Positions 37,103 to 49,425 of a stretch of DNA of 64,000 nt are shown piece after piece. This DNA is from Utricularia gibba. Its lineage: Eukaryota > Streptophyta > Magnoliopsida > Lamiales > Lentibulariaceae. The stretch is taken from NCBI GenBank assembly GCA_002189035.1, contig NEEC01000007.1, positions 806,001 to 870,000 on the forward strand, read 5' to 3'. The position numbers and the translations under genes are program-made. Under the pieces are notes generated by a model. That model was not told the DNA's origin. It did no database searches and worked only from the letters and a program-made list of their open reading frames with translations. Position 1 is the first letter of the stretch. Every line of letters starts with the position of its first letter.

Positions 37103-39513
37103 TTATCCGGCGAGATCATGGAGAAGTTGAGCTCCCATCAAATTCCTATAAGGAAGTGTCTGGCTTTCTGAATCCAACAGTGAGTACTGCTCCGTTTGGC
37201 ATTCTTCAATCTGCTCTCTACTGTAGAAAAGCGAGCTCTGAGCTGCAGCAGAAGAAAACCCCAACCCGCCACCACTTGCTCCGCCTTGCAGATGAAGCCC
37301 AAGTGTTAAAGAAACCCCACCCCCGCCGCTGCTCTGGAATCCGATCGCGCCTCCGGGGGCGTCGTTCAAATACGGGACGGCGGCTGCGGGGTGGTGGCCG
37401 TGCTGCCAATCAAGCTCCATGGCGTTGTAAGAGTTGATGAACGCCTGTTGTTCATTGAGAAGAACCTTGCTCTTTCTTATATCATTCTTCTCTTGGGATA
37501 CGACGATGGATGTTAAACATTCGGGATCTATTCGGACAAGCTGGTCTTGCGTCGGCTTTTGATCCTCCAGCCCTTGCGGGTTCCGACCATCCATGTTCCC
37601 GCCGCCGCCGCTGTCGGCCGATGCCGACACTATACCCTCATTCTCTTTCACTTCTTCAAGGTACATCTCTTCCACCATCGGCTTCCATAGCCTCACTCTT
37701 GCGTTGATAAACCAATTTGAAACCTATACAAAACCATGCAATATACATGAATTCCTTAATCCTATACAACTTCAATCATAAAATATGATAAACTTAGTCT
37801 ATTTCTCGTAAAAAAAAAAAATTCATTGACTTGCCTGGCTTCTTGAGAGTCCGGTTTGGCGAGCAAGGATATGCTTATCAACATCACAAGGGTACCTAAA
37901 ACCAAACCCCAAAGTGTATTGTAATGAAAAATAAATTCATAGTTGGTCTAAAGATGCGATTTTTATGTCATAAAACATTTTAACAAGTCACTATTTTTAT
38001 ATTTTGTAAACCTCTGTAACATTAGGGTGGTAACTTACGGGTGTAAGAAGTGTTCGAAAAGCCAGGCGCGGAGGACGGAGACTGCGCGCTCCGGCAGGCC
38101 GCGCTGGGGGCGCCAAGGGTGGCTGTCCATGAGGCTCATTTGCTGTAGAGCCCGTTGCTGCCGTAGAGTTTGATCAAGGAGTCTTAGTCTTGGGGTCTCC
38201 CCTTTAGTGGTCCCTGGAGCGGCCGCGTCCTTATCTCCAATGGCCTTCTTCGTCGCTCTTATTTGGCTCACGATTCCATCTCTCAGACATCGGAAATGCC
38301 TCGACATCGCCTTGGACGCCATCGCCGAATAAGCGGTGGCCCTACCGGCTCCGACAACCGCCTCGAAAGAGGACACAACGCCTCTCATCTGATCACAGTA
38401 GTACTTGTACCTCCGATCCACCTGAATACAATAACATGGCAACAAAAATGTATCTGATGGCAGAAAATGTGGAGAATAAAAAGGAAGGATTGAGGTTCAA
38501 AATTTAATGGAAGTCTTGAGTTGTCATGTGAGCATTAAATAGTGAAGAGCCTCTTCACTCGTAGGTAGTTCAGATTTTTAACTACACTTTCACCTGGTAA
38601 AGTAGGCTTATTCAACTGAAGAGAAAAATCGATGCTTATTGTAACATGTAGCATGAGAGATTGGATGATTTTGTTTTGTTCTTGAAATACGTACCTCTAC
38701 CAGCATTTGAAGGAGCTTTGTTTTTCTTCTCTGCAACTCAAGGAGATCGAGAGAGTAAAGCGACTGTTTCTTGATGATGATTTCCTCCTGATGTTCAATG
38801 GGTTTCTGTCCCTTGAGTCTCAAGGAATTCTCAGTGATATCTTTAGTGCTAAGACTGCAGAATTCGTTGAGAAGTTCCTGTGCGGGAGACAAGTATCTGG
38901 AATTTTTTAAGATGGACTGTGCCTGAAGAACATGCGGCTGGGGATTTAAACACCGGGAACTCGACGCTCCGAATCTTAAATCTTGTCGGAGCTCGAAGTG
39001 CTGTAAGCCGATGGCGGAGGGATTGGAAGAGCTTAGAGAAAGTGAAAGCCCTTGGCTCGGGCGCTCGTTACCCTCGCAGGGAAAAACGCAGCTGGTTAAG
39101 GAGTGATCGTCGCCGGTGATGAACGCTCTTCCGGAGTTATGTTGTTGTTGTTCGTGGTGATGCTGGCTCCACGGTGGCGGAGAATTAATCAAGGCTTCGT
39201 TGCTCGGATCGGGGATGCCTCTGAAATCATGATGATAAAACTCGGACGAACTCGGTTCGTTCAACGTATCCTTACCGGAACACTGAGTCCCACCGCCGTG
39301 GAACGCGGTACTCTCCACCGCCGCAGCTTTACTAACCAGCTCCTTCCACATCACGGCGGCGGGTTCCCCTTGCTTGGTCTGAAACCCTATCATCTCCATG
39401 CCGGACGTCATACTATAGATCTCCGGTGCCGCCGCGTACCCCACCAAATCGGGACTCTGGTTTCCAGCGAAGGAAGCGTTCCCATAAACAAACCCCGTTC
39501 TCTCCTCAGCCAT
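37103..39513 (-). CDS. BEL1: BEL1-type TALE homeodomain transcription factor
   Basis: A nuclear TALE homeodomain protein that pairs with KNOX partners; in Arabidopsis BEL1 specifies ovule integuments. Exons on the minus strand: 39513-38695, 38421-38039, 37895-37835 and 37723-37103, giving 627 residues with no frameshift. The ZIBEL-like motif [13 protein letters not shown] is at about 153-166, the SKY-type box [16 protein letters not shown] at about 205-220 and the BELL domain at about 260-330. The homeodomain spans about 375-437 with [20 protein letters not shown] and [13 protein letters not shown] second ZIBEL motif, VSLTLGL, is at 558-564. The C-terminus [15 protein letters not shown] and the segment [14 protein letters not shown] match BEL1 itself rather than other BLH proteins. 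Intron 3, inside the homeodomain, uses a GC donor (CAG then GCAAGT). Confidence 0.96.
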
Positions 39514-39689
39514 CAATCAATCAAACATTGAAATCACCCCAAATTTATTATTGTTTTTCTCTGGGTTCTTCCAAATCAAACACAGAGAAAAGCGTACTCC
39601 TTTTTTTCTCCCACTCCACCTTTTTTCTCCTCACCCAAAAAGCTTAAACTCTCTTTCTCTAGGCACACAAGATACAAGATATAGGGAGA

Positions 39690-39740
39690 GAAAGAGAGAG
39701 AAATCCAGTGACAGAGAGAGAGAGAGAGGGGGTTAATTGA
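39690..39740 (+). promoter_or_regulatory. GA-rich tract in the BEL1 5' region
   Basis: A run of GAGA units (including GAGAGAGAGAGAGAGGGGG) lies about 180-220 bases upstream of the BEL1 ATG, in the leader or core promoter. Such tracts are bound by BASIC PENTACYSTEINE proteins, which control ovule homeotic genes; that link is inference. Confidence 0.4.
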
Positions 39741-42700
39741 TGAGGAAGAGTAAAGTACTTATTGAGGTTCTTTGAAGAAGAAGCTGTTAAAAAAAAAAAG
39801 AAGCATTGGTGTGGTGGGTGGAGTGAGAAAACTTTGTGATTGGTCCTCACCTTTGTTCCTACCTAAATTCAAAAAATTTAATCTTATAACACCCCCCCCC
39901 CCTCAAAAAAAAAATTAAAACCTTATGTTATGTGAGCATATTTCCACCTACCCAAATCCAAATATCTATTTTTAATGAAAAATTAACAAATATACACATA
40001 TATTTCAAGAAGAGAAAAAAAAAGATAAGAAGATAAATAAACAAAACAAGAGTAGACAATATCTCCCACCTCAACCACCACAGAGGGGGGCCCATCTTGA
40101 AATCAGTGAATAATTTCATGCTCCCACCATTAAAATAGTGATTGGAACCATCCAAGACTTTGATCCCCCCAAAGACCTTTTTAATTATTTCTAGGTACAT
40201 TATAATAGAATTTTATTCCTTTCATACAAAAAAGTCTCCAGGTTTTATTTACTATTTCACATCTCTAAACACTCAAGTAATTCAATCATTTTGGAGCGTA
40301 AACAGTTTATAATAAATATTACAATATGTTTTTTTGTAAGAAACACATTCAAAAGATTTTTTTTAAAAAAGAGAGTCATTCAATTAAAATTAATCACCAT
40401 GGAACCCATTAAACTGCTATTTAAAACAATGATTGCAATTTATGAACACATATGTGATAAAATACATCCATCTTGTATTAAGTTGAGAAGAGCCATTTAC
40501 AAATTTAATAACTATCATTTTTTCTATACATAAATGAAAAGGTGATCAGATTACTAAATGTTTTAGGAAACCAAGAAAATCCTGATCATGTCACAAACTC
40601 CCGGTTTCTCCTGCCTCCAAACATGTTGTTCGTACAAACGCCCGGATCACAGGATTGTGACTAATCTACGCATGTTTCCTTACCAGACAGGAGGTTTTCT
40701 AACACATGAATGTCGAATTAAAACTTATAAGATGACTGAATCGCAGTTTGGAAGAAGGGGGCGCTGCCCCTGGAATGAATGAAGGATGACACACTGTGTT
40801 TATGGGTAGCAGAGCAGATGCTGCTGTACAGAATCCCAAGAAGTGCAGTGCAGTGCAGGGAAACTGAGGTCTGTGCAGCTTTTACAGAGGGTTATGTCAA
40901 TGAATAAAAGCAGGCTCCGGGAGAGGAGGGGAAGGGGGGCTGGTTGGAATGAATGCCCCCCCAAGTCTAAATTGTTCCTAAGATTGGAGCCTGCGTTGCC
41001 CAACTTGTGATGTGGTCCAAAATTTCCAACTAAACCTCATTATTATTTTTCTTTCTTCCTTCTAAAAAATAATGTTATCTGTTCTGGGGACCAGTCCCTT
41101 GGATTCAATTCTCTAAATTATCATGTCATTTCAGCTGCAATTTGGGTTCATTTATGTCTCTCTATTGCCTGCCTAATTGTGTGCCAAACCATCACAAAAA
41201 GCATTTCCTTTCCCTTCTTTCTCCAAAACTCTTGTTTTGAGAAAGATCTTGTTACTATGATGTCATTACCCTATCAATACCCCAACACCCCAATTATCCC
41301 GATCATGCATATTTGTCCCACATAACCATAGTTGAATCAAATCGTTTCGGATAGAAGGGTTTTAATGTAACAACCTATTCTTATTTTATATTATATTGTC
41401 TATTTTAATCATTCAATTTTCATAGTTTTACATTTTTTTCTTTCAAGAAAAAGGTTTCGTACAATATTGCATATGGTGCAATGGGAACAAGGAGGGTATG
41501 TGGTGTTGGGAACACAGGGACATGCCTGGATCTTGTTGTGTCCGGGATGGAATGAATGATCATGATGATGATTTAGACCTTCTCTTCAAACGGCTCCTTA
41601 TCGGTGCTTTGCTACAAGAGGAACTAATTAGTAGTTAGAGAGCCATTAGGAGAAACCAAAGCACTTCTACTTAGTTTCTTTGTACAACGACGTGGCCATG
41701 CCCCAAAAGTATGTCATACAGACTTGGACAATCATGACGCCTCTTTCCCTCTTCCATTAATGTCCTCATACATACATGTCGTGCGAGACCATTTCAAACC
41801 ACTAGACTCAAATCTCATTGGAAAATAGATACAAACTTAAACGAAAAAATAGTAAACCCTTTGTGTTACATCCACAATAGTAAACTTGCACCCTCGAGGT
41901 ATCATGCGTTTGAATTGGGTTACAACCTAAGTATAAGGTTTCGAATCATGATTCGAAGCGCATATGTTTTCGATTTCGAACCGATGATTAAATATTTAGA
42001 GATGTCTCGTATCTTACCTAGAATCATGGTTGGAATAACATTCACCAAAGCACCTATAAAATTAATGACCGTACATGCAATAGTCTCTAATTCTATGCTT
42101 CTAGTGTAGGATTAGATTTCATAGGTTCAATTCTGTATTTAAATCATGGGTGTACTAACATGTCCCCTAGGAGCCATTCGTGGGGGAACAAGGTCCACGC
42201 CCGTAATATTTGGTAATAACAGTAATACTTTTTTTAAATAATAAAAAAAGCAAATTCCCTTTTTTCATTGGTATAAAATTTATAATTTTTTTTGTTGAAA
42301 AATTGGATGGGATTGGTTCGCCCACTGGCTGGGTGGTCCTCTCTAATCAATTTGCAAATTGAATTTTGGGGGAAACTTGTTATTTGGCTTTTGGGTGGGA
42401 TTTATTAAAATTAATTTTATATCCGTTTTATTTGTTTACTTATGCAACTAAACTATTTATTAATCTGGTTGTAATATTGAAATTATGAGCAACGTGAGAG
42501 AACCGTGACATGTCTCATGCAGGCCATGGCCCTAGTGCCCCTCAACAAAGAAACCATAACTTAAATAATGGGTGACGTCGAATATGATAATGACATTGTT
42601 TCATAATTAATTAAGTAATTAATAATATATTGTTTTTTTTTTTTTGCATTTTTCGAATTTTGAACATTAGAAGGTTTGAATTAATTAATACAAAAAATGG

Positions 42701-43542
42701 ATAAATAAATAAAGAAAAAGAAAAGTGTGATGAGGGCATTGAAACTTGCACTTGTTTGTTTATGGGCTTTGGCTTTAATGGGATGGTGCTTTACAGAGTC
42801 ATATTACCATAGTGTGGTCCATCCCGTATTTTTCCACATTGGACCACCCAAATCTGCATGCCTATTGCCATGCCATGCCATGCCATGCCTGGATGCCCAT
42901 GTTGTCATGTACATGTACGGTTTTTAATTATTTCCTTGAGAGTGGGGCCGGGTCGACATGAACCGGGTGGCAATGAACTCCAAGGATCGATCCCGTTTCC
43001 TTCCTGTAATAAAACTAGGTACGATGTACCAGTCGACACAAATCAATTATTCATTATATATATAAAATAGTTATTGTGGTGGTATTCTATATTAGTTACA
43101 AATGAAAAATGAACATGCACTTAAATAGATGAATACTTTTAATTTTATATAAGATTTTTTTTAAGAAATAAAAATATAAAACTATGAAAATCGTATATCT
43201 AAAATGTATAATATCGTGTAAAAATATGGTTGAATATTCTAATATCTAATCCTCATGATTTTAAGTTATCTTCTTTAAAAAAAAAGTTTTACATAAGATT
43301 TGTATAATCATTCTACTCAATCTTATTTTTCACAACACACGTAATTAGTAATATATGTAATGCTTATATCTCAAATATGTAACCCACGTCATCTTCTAGT
43401 ACGAATCAAGTTCTTCATTGACTCATGATTCGACGAGTATGGAGCTATGCGGGTAAGTCTGGGGTGAGATTAAATAAAATTTAGATGATTTAGAAGTCAT
43501 TAAAGAAAACTAATGGGAAACCAAGTGTCCTGGTTGATCAGA
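39741..43542. other. 3.8 kb intergenic region between BEL1 and the BTB gene
   Basis: Probably includes BEL1 promoter sequence. It holds an 11-C run (39892-39902), a TGCCA microsatellite (42866-42890) and long AT-rich segments. A GC-richer stretch at 40740-41000 has no recognised coding or RNA feature. Confidence 0.5.
42866..42890 (+). repeat. TGCCA pentanucleotide microsatellite
   Basis: Four perfect TGCCA units followed by one TGCCT. Confidence 0.8.
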
Positions 43543-45516
43543 TCAGGAGCTGTCTCCGTTAGCGGGCATGATTCTCATCTGAGACGGTCTCTGGAGCTCT
43601 TCTTTTCGTCGCCAGAATGCCCGCCTCCACCAAACCTCAAAGCCTCGCTGGATGTTGGGGCAATCCTCGCCTGAATTGAGGAATCGTTGGAGCCATGAGA
43701 GGAGTATCTCTTGCTGCCAGGACATGGGAAGTGTCAAGATGGTGTTGCTCAGGCCATCTTCGATCAGATGCCGATCGAGACCCCTTGACGCCCTTCTCAT
43801 CCATCCGAAATCCTCGTAGAAGGGAACTAGCCATGTTTCCAGGAGCAGGCATCGTGCCTGCCGTGAAGCCAAGACCTGCCCTTTCCCGATTCCAATGAAC
43901 AGCCTTGCTGTTACTCTGCTCACCTCGTATCTGTACACTGCCGGAACTTTTGGATGTGCTTCGGATAGCTCGGATAGTGAAACCCATGTCTTAAGGAACT
44001 CCTCCGCAATTTGCCTGTCGATCAGTATGTCTAAAAGCCAATGCAGATTATCAGACTGTCTGGCTATCTGGGCTGCATCCTGGATATCCCCTGCTGCTGC
44101 ATGTAGGAAATGAGAGTGAAGGGAGTTGAGGCAGCCATCACAGGCTGCATAAAGTGACTCCTTTCGCAAATCATACTTATGTGATGCATTCTCCCGGAGC
44201 ATTTTTGTAACCATGGTTTTCATTTCTCTCCTTGCCTTTTCATCTTTCCCTTCAAGCACAACCTGCAGTAGCTTGATAAGGACTTCCTCTTGCCCCATTC
44301 CATCGACAGGGTCGAAAGAAACTCGCTTCAACACTTCCGCAGCTCCACCACCCTCGAGCCTGAGTTCAGATAAGAGAGAGGCAACATGTTCCTCCTCCTC
44401 TTCAGCCCATGGTGCTGCTTCAAGGTACTCCAAACAAGACAGCACGCCTGCATCGAATCCAATCGCTGCTGATACCTTCAACAGCATCCACAGAACAAGA
44501 AACATCAGGAACACTGACGCAGCACTTCCAAATCATGGATGACAAGAAAACCTACAGAACTCTCAAGAATAGTGTTTAGTGACGTGCTCTGTCTAAGTTA
44601 TTTTGTAAAACCCCAGGAACGAGTCAAGTTGCAGGCAACCAGAAAACGTCAAATTCATTCATGGCTACTCATTCAGCATCTTTTGATGTGGGTTCGATTC
44701 AGAAACAATTTAAAAAAATACTCATATAATCTACAGTACAGATCACTTGCTAAAAAGGAGGTCCAAACAAGAGAGAAGCACCTTGAGAATGCCGAGAACA
44801 CGAGGAACATCCTCTTTCATGAGCTTCCTCCTCAAATCCTGGGAATACATCAATCTCAATGTCTCGATGTAGACCTCAATATCGTCACAATCAGCAATCT
44901 CCACGAAATACGGTCCAGAGTTGAGCTGCCTCTGGGCCCATCTCTCGTTCAACTTCAAAGCAAAGAACCTGCTGTGCGCCACCAGTATCTGCCTGTGAAC
45001 ACTCAAAGAAATTGTAATCCCGTCTTTAGAACTCAAGGTGAGCTTCACATCAGCCGAAACGGTGTCGTTAAACTGGTTCCCAGGGCTCCTAGACCCAAGA
45101 AGCTCCGTTAACCGCTGCTGAACCAAGGCCTTCTTGTCCGGTGGAGGCAGGATCGCGTAAAGCTTCGAGCTTTGTTGGACATGAGCTGGAACGGCGCCAT
45201 TTTGTACCACACCCCCTGCTCTTGGTTGACAATCTGGCTCATTAGCCATCATCTCGAAAAGGGTCGGGCTCGAGCGAGCTTTATCAGCCACAGGCGGCGG
45301 CGGCGACATGGGGTTAAGAAGGCCGGCGGTGAGTGCGGAATTGAACTTGCTCAATGAATTAGAAAAATTATCTTGAGCAGCGGTTAAACACCCACTATCA
45401 CTGCAGGACTCCGCCGCCGAGGGTGAATGCCGGGTCCTGAGATCTGTCACTGGGAAGGGCGTAAGCGGTAGAGTAGTGGGAGCAGCGGTGGCGTCCGTGA
45501 CGGAATGGGTAAGCAT
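43543..45516 (-). CDS. BTB/POZ domain protein (At1g63850/At2g13690 type)
   Basis: A BTB/POZ protein of the plant group without a known partner domain; members may act as CUL3 ubiquitin-ligase adaptors. Exons 45516-44782 and 44475-43543, 555 residues, intact. The BTB domain is about 150-245, starting [20 protein letters not shown], with [14 protein letters not shown] and [20 protein letters not shown]. The C-terminal half is helical and plant-specific ([19 protein letters not shown], then [19 protein letters not shown] and [10 protein letters not shown]). The first 130 residues are Ser/Pro/Thr-rich and probably disordered. The open frame runs about 16 codons further upstream ([12 protein letters not shown]) without a Met and just after an AG, so an extra upstream exon is possible. 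Confidence 0.9.
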
Positions 45517-45954
45517 CTCCTCTAATCGGAGGATTTGAGCTTGCGGGTGCCCTCGGATCTGTTACTGTCCTTCCGCTTCAAAAATCAATTGCCCCACTTG
45601 CTCATACAAAGAGAGGGAGACAACGTTGTGTCCATTACAAACGAATCATTAGATTCACTTACCAGACACCGACTGACGGACCGTAGAGTGTAGACGACAT
45701 CACTTATGGGCCGACATCTAAATCAGGCCCCTTAACACATCTCTACTCCCCCTCGGCCCAACACCCTAAACAATAATATTTATTAAATAAAAAACATTAT
45801 TTGTGTAAATTATTCTAACATTATTTGTTTAGGCGTGTGTGGTGTGTGTCGGAACAAACAAAATGGAGTGGGGCCCGCATTGTTTTGCTTATGAGTTTAG
45901 GGAAGTGTTGATGTCCACAAGCTTTTGGATCCCCAACTGCTCCACCCGAATCCG
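45517..45954. other. Divergent promoter between the BTB and COPT genes
   Basis: About 440 bases separate the two start codons, which face away from each other, so this is a bidirectional promoter region. No distinct element stands out. Confidence 0.5.
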
Positions 45955-46398
45955 ATGGATGGAATGGGCTCGTCTCCGGCGCAGGACACGGGGGACGCGG
46001 GAGGAGGCGCCATGGCGATGATGCACATGACCTTCAACTGGGGCAAGAACACGGAGATTCTGTTCTCCGGATGGCCCGGCTACAATCGTGTGGGTATGTA
46101 TATACTGGCCTTAGTCGTCATCTTCTTCTTCGCCGTCATTTCGGAGTGGCTGGGCCGTAGCCGTGTCCTCCGTGGCCGGAACCACTTCTGGAAGACGGCG
46201 ATTTACGGGATCCGGGCTGGGTTCGTGTACTTGCTGATGCTCGCTATCATGTCCTTCAACGCCGGCGTGTTCCTGGCGGCCGTAGCCGGTCACTGCGCCG
46301 GGTTTTTCTGGTTCGAACGCCGGAATGACAACGGAGAGGCGGCGCCGGAGCTTGGGAAGACGGTGGACGTTAAACAGTCAAATTCCGTGTGTGTTTGA
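45955..46398 (+). CDS. COPT/CTR-type copper transporter
   Basis: A three-helix high-affinity Cu(I) importer of the plasma membrane (COPT1/2-like) that works as a trimer. Intronless, 147 residues. The ATG at 45955 (MDGMGSSPAQD) is the first in-frame Met. The N-terminus is rich in Met and has MAMMHMTFNWGKNTEILFSG, which collects copper. TM1 is VGMYILALVVIFFFAVI, TM2 contains the pore motif MxxxM (LLMLAIMSFNAGVF), and TM3 contains GxxxG (AGHCAGFFWF) for helix packing. The C-terminus ends CV, where COPT proteins often carry a Cys-containing tail. All key residues are present. Confidence 0.95.
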   Translation: MDGMGSSPAQDTGDAGGGAMAMMHMTFNWGKNTEILFSGWPGYNRVGMYILALVVIFFFAVISEWLGRSRVLRGRNHFWKTAIYGIRAGFVYLLMLAIMSFNAGVFLAAVAGHCAGFFWFERRNDNGEAAPELGKTVDVKQSNSVCV

Positions 46399-46647
46399 TG
46401 AGTCATTCGAATAATGAGGTACTTACTGTTTCTAAGCAGCCATCCATCATTCATGACCACGATAGCTTGGCTTATGAGAATTCATTTTAAAAGAATATAA
46501 AAATTGTAGAATATGATGCATCCTCTAAAAATAAAGCTTTGATTGTGTAAACAAAAATTAAATGACATTTTCTAAATTTAATGAAATAAATATTACAGAA
46601 TCCAAGTTCCAAAGAATTTTTCAATCTGATGAACCATCCCAGACAAG

Positions 46648-47395
46648 TTGGATCATGTCAATATCTTCTGGAAGGGCTGTGAGTTCATGCCACATCGCAC
46701 CAAGCATTTGAGCAAGAACTGCAAAACTGCTTCAGAAAATGGTTCTGAGCACAGTGATAAGCATTCGGAAGCTGGCTCACAGCAGTCAATTGATGATCTG
46801 CAGCACCATAGGGACTTTTTTCTTCAATCGAGACTTGCAGTCTTGGCTTCCGGAAGTTGCAAGAACAGCAGCAACTACCCTGATGATGATGTTATTCTTT
46901 TGGGGGTAGGCGATGAGGATTCTGAGGAGAGGCTTAGCTATATATCTGATAGTGTCCTTTTTCCAGAGAAAACGGATCTCTGTGATGAGATATCAGAAAA
47001 GTAAGCATCTCATTAGCATACTCGAGCTTGAAAACATGTCTAGTGGCTAGTGCTCCTTAGAGAAATTCCCATGTCAAGTAAATCTATTCTAGACAAGTCC
47101 TAGAGATTCGATCACCATAAACCTTGTTTTTCTCATCTGCTTTCATTGATTGACCAGATCTACTGAGCAAGTTGGGCTGAAGATTCCACCAACAAACTCC
47201 AGCCAAAAGAGACCTTCTAGATTTTCCACTGACCGGGTCCCCTCCAAAATTCAGAGTAAATCAATCCACCAAAACTTGTGCACTCCTGTCCGCTTCTCTC
47301 ATCTGTTTCCACTTCCTCAGGTTCAAGATGAGCTGCCTCCAGTGCTTCATCTGCACCTAAAACTCAGAAAATATGGCAATAGAAAATACTTCTAA
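46648..47395 (+). pseudogene. Probable kinesin-14 C-terminal tail remnant
   Basis: Frames at 46648-47004 and 47150-47395 resemble the tail of plant kinesin-14 proteins. They contain GSQQSIDDLQHHRDFFLQSR, DDDVILLGVGDEDSEERLSY and IPPTNSSQKRPSRFSTDR. No kinesin motor domain lies upstream, since the COPT gene occupies that space. The two pieces are separated by stops, so this is a fragment, or less likely an exon pair of a different gene. Identification is by remembered resemblance to kinesin tails and is only moderate. Confidence 0.4.
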
Positions 47396-48348
47396 GCTAC
47401 CTGCGATCATTGCTTGGCCCTGAAGGAGTCGAAGGTGACAAGAAGTACTGCATTTAAAAGAAGCGCAACGGAGTGTTAGTTTAGATGATCAGTCCATTCT
47501 TGTTGAATATGTTCAGTTTTCACCAATAAATACCCTTCTTTACCGGAGAGCAACTCATTGCAAGAACAGATTATCAGACTTTTCTCTGGTGCAAATATCA
47601 GCTGCAGAAATGCTGCTTGGGTAGTGTTGCTGTGTGTTGTGTTGTGTTCAGTTTATTTGAGAATTACAATGGATCGGGCTCATATATAACGAGCCTCGTG
47701 GAAATGTGGGCCGATCGGCCTAATAACCGCGAAGGGCCTTATTTTCCACATGGCGTAGACGAATTGGCACCGTTGAAGGATATGAACCACACAACGGGCG
47801 GGCCCGCAAGCTATGTGTTCTATTTCAACACCGATTAAAATTCTCTCAAACCAGATTCTTCCCTTGTCGAAAGTTGAAACTTCCTTCTGGTTCGAGGATA
47901 TTCTGCAATTCTTGGGGACCGTGGAGCTGCATATCATTCATAAGAAAGGGGGAAGTTTCCGCAAGGGATGTGGTCTCTTTTTTAGTTTCTGAGGTTGTGG
48001 TCGTTTGGGTCTTTCAGGGTGTTTGCTGAATTTATCTGTGTCTTCGTCTTTCTTGTGGCTTTTGAGGGGTTACTGTGAAGGGATTTGCCGTTGATTTAAA
48101 GGGTTTGGTGGGAGTGCTGCACCCGTGTTTGTGTGTGAATATTCTGGCCGGAGCGTCCAATAGACGGAACGTTGTGCATAATTTGCATCTTGGTTGGAGG
48201 ATTTTTGTTGTTTGACGTTTTGTAGATTATTTCTGGTGGGTTTTTTGTGAGGGGCATTCGAGTTAGGTCGTTGCCTTGTTCAATTTGAAGGTCAGAATTG
48301 ACGGTGCGAATCAAAGCTAGATTTAGGGATTTGGCTTGATTGGAAAAG
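47396..48348. other. Upstream region and probable 5' leader of the HAD gene
   Basis: Roughly 950 bases with no recognised coding exon. The T- and G-rich part from about 47950 looks like a transcribed leader, perhaps with an intron. Confidence 0.45.
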
Positions 48349-49425
48349 ATGGTTGATACAACTGCTGCAACTTCCCTTCTGGGGCATCTGCCAATTTATG
48401 GAAGCTGGTATCTTGGGGATGCCATGAACAAAGGACAGCGAATGTGTCCTCGCCGGCTGCAGACTAACAGATTTGTGGGTAGGAAATATTGCTCACCCTC
48501 GACAAGAAGGCGTAGCGAGCGGCTTATCGTGCCAATGGTAAAGGGCCAAGCAATGGAATTGACACGAGAGACGTATTCGTATCGTGAGCAAGAGAGACCA
48601 CTCAGGGAATTTAGATATGGAACTGACACAACCGTGGATCGCAGACAGTCCCAGTGGCCTCCGGCGAATAAGGCTGATAACCCTGCTCTTGGTAACCCAT
48701 TGCTTCGGCAGGAAAGGATGGGTTGTGGGTGGTTAGGTGTTATATTTGAGTGGGAAGGAGTGTTGGTTGAAGATATTCCTGATCTTGAGAAGCAAGCATG
48801 GCTAACTCTTTCTCAAGAAGAAGGAAAATCACCTCCTCCGGGTTTCATTCTACGGAGGATAGAAGGAATGAAGAATGAGCAGGCAATCGCTGAAGTTCTT
48901 TGCTGGTCAAGAGACCCCAGTGAAATGAAGAGAATGGCATGTAGGAAGGAGGAGATTTACCAGCGGTTGCAGGGCGGGATTTATAGATCCCGTTCGGGTT
49001 CAAAGGAATTCGTGAATGTTCTTATGCATCACAAGGTGCCAATGGCGTTGGTCTCGACGCGACCCAGAAAATCCATTGAGAATGCCATTGGAGCCATTGG
49101 TATCGAGGGAGTATTTGCAGTCATTGTTGCAGCAGAGGATGTTCACCGAGGAAAGCCTGATCCTGAGATGTTCGTGTACGCTGCCCAACTTCTGAAATTC
49201 ATCCCAGAGAGGTGCCTTGTCTTTGGCAACTCAAATCAAACAATCGAGGCTGCACATGATGCACGAATGAAGTGCGTTGCTGTTGCCAGCAAACACCCTG
49301 TTTATGAGCTTGCAGCGGCAGACCTGGTGGTGCGGCGCTTGGATGAGCTCTCCGTGGTTGACCTGAAAAACCTTGCCGATACCGAATCCGGTGAGCCGGA
49401 GTTGGAGATGGAAACAGAGACATGA
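48349..49425 (+). CDS. HAD-like phosphatase, PyrP2-type, chloroplastic
   Basis: A haloacid-dehalogenase-fold protein matching the plant At4g11570 group, annotated as 5-amino-6-(5-phospho-D-ribitylamino)uracil phosphatase (riboflavin pathway). Single exon, 358 residues; the ATG at 48349 gives MVDTTAATSLLGHLPIYGSW. The N-terminal 110 residues are Arg/Ser-rich, consistent with a transit peptide. Motif I is VIFEWEGVLVE, with Glu where HAD enzymes have the nucleophilic Asp. Motif II is ALVSTR and motif III is the Lys of RGKPDPEMFVYAA. Motif IV is CLVFGNSNQTIEAA, with Asn where Asp usually binds magnesium. The fold is intact, but both acidic catalytic positions differ. I recall the same changes in its relatives, so this is likely a property of the clade rather than damage. 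Confidence 0.9.
   Translation: MVDTTAATSLLGHLPIYGSWYLGDAMNKGQRMCPRRLQTNRFVGRKYCSPSTRRRSERLIVPMVKGQAMELTRETYSYREQERPLREFRYGTDTTVDRRQSQWPPANKADNPALGNPLLRQERMGCGWLGVIFEWEGVLVEDIPDLEKQAWLTLSQEEGKSPPPGFILRRIEGMKNEQAIAEVLCWSRDPSEMKRMACRKEEIYQRLQGGIYRSRSGSKEFVNVLMHHKVPMALVSTRPRKSIENAIGAIGIEGVFAVIVAAEDVHRGKPDPEMFVYAAQLLKFIPERCLVFGNSNQTIEAAHDARMKCVAVASKHPVYELAAADLVVRRLDELSVVDLKNLADTESGEPELEMETET

Noticed and set aside
45925-45954. Longer N-terminus for the copper transporter
   Set aside because: The extension would start at TTG; the ATG at 45955 matches the family start.
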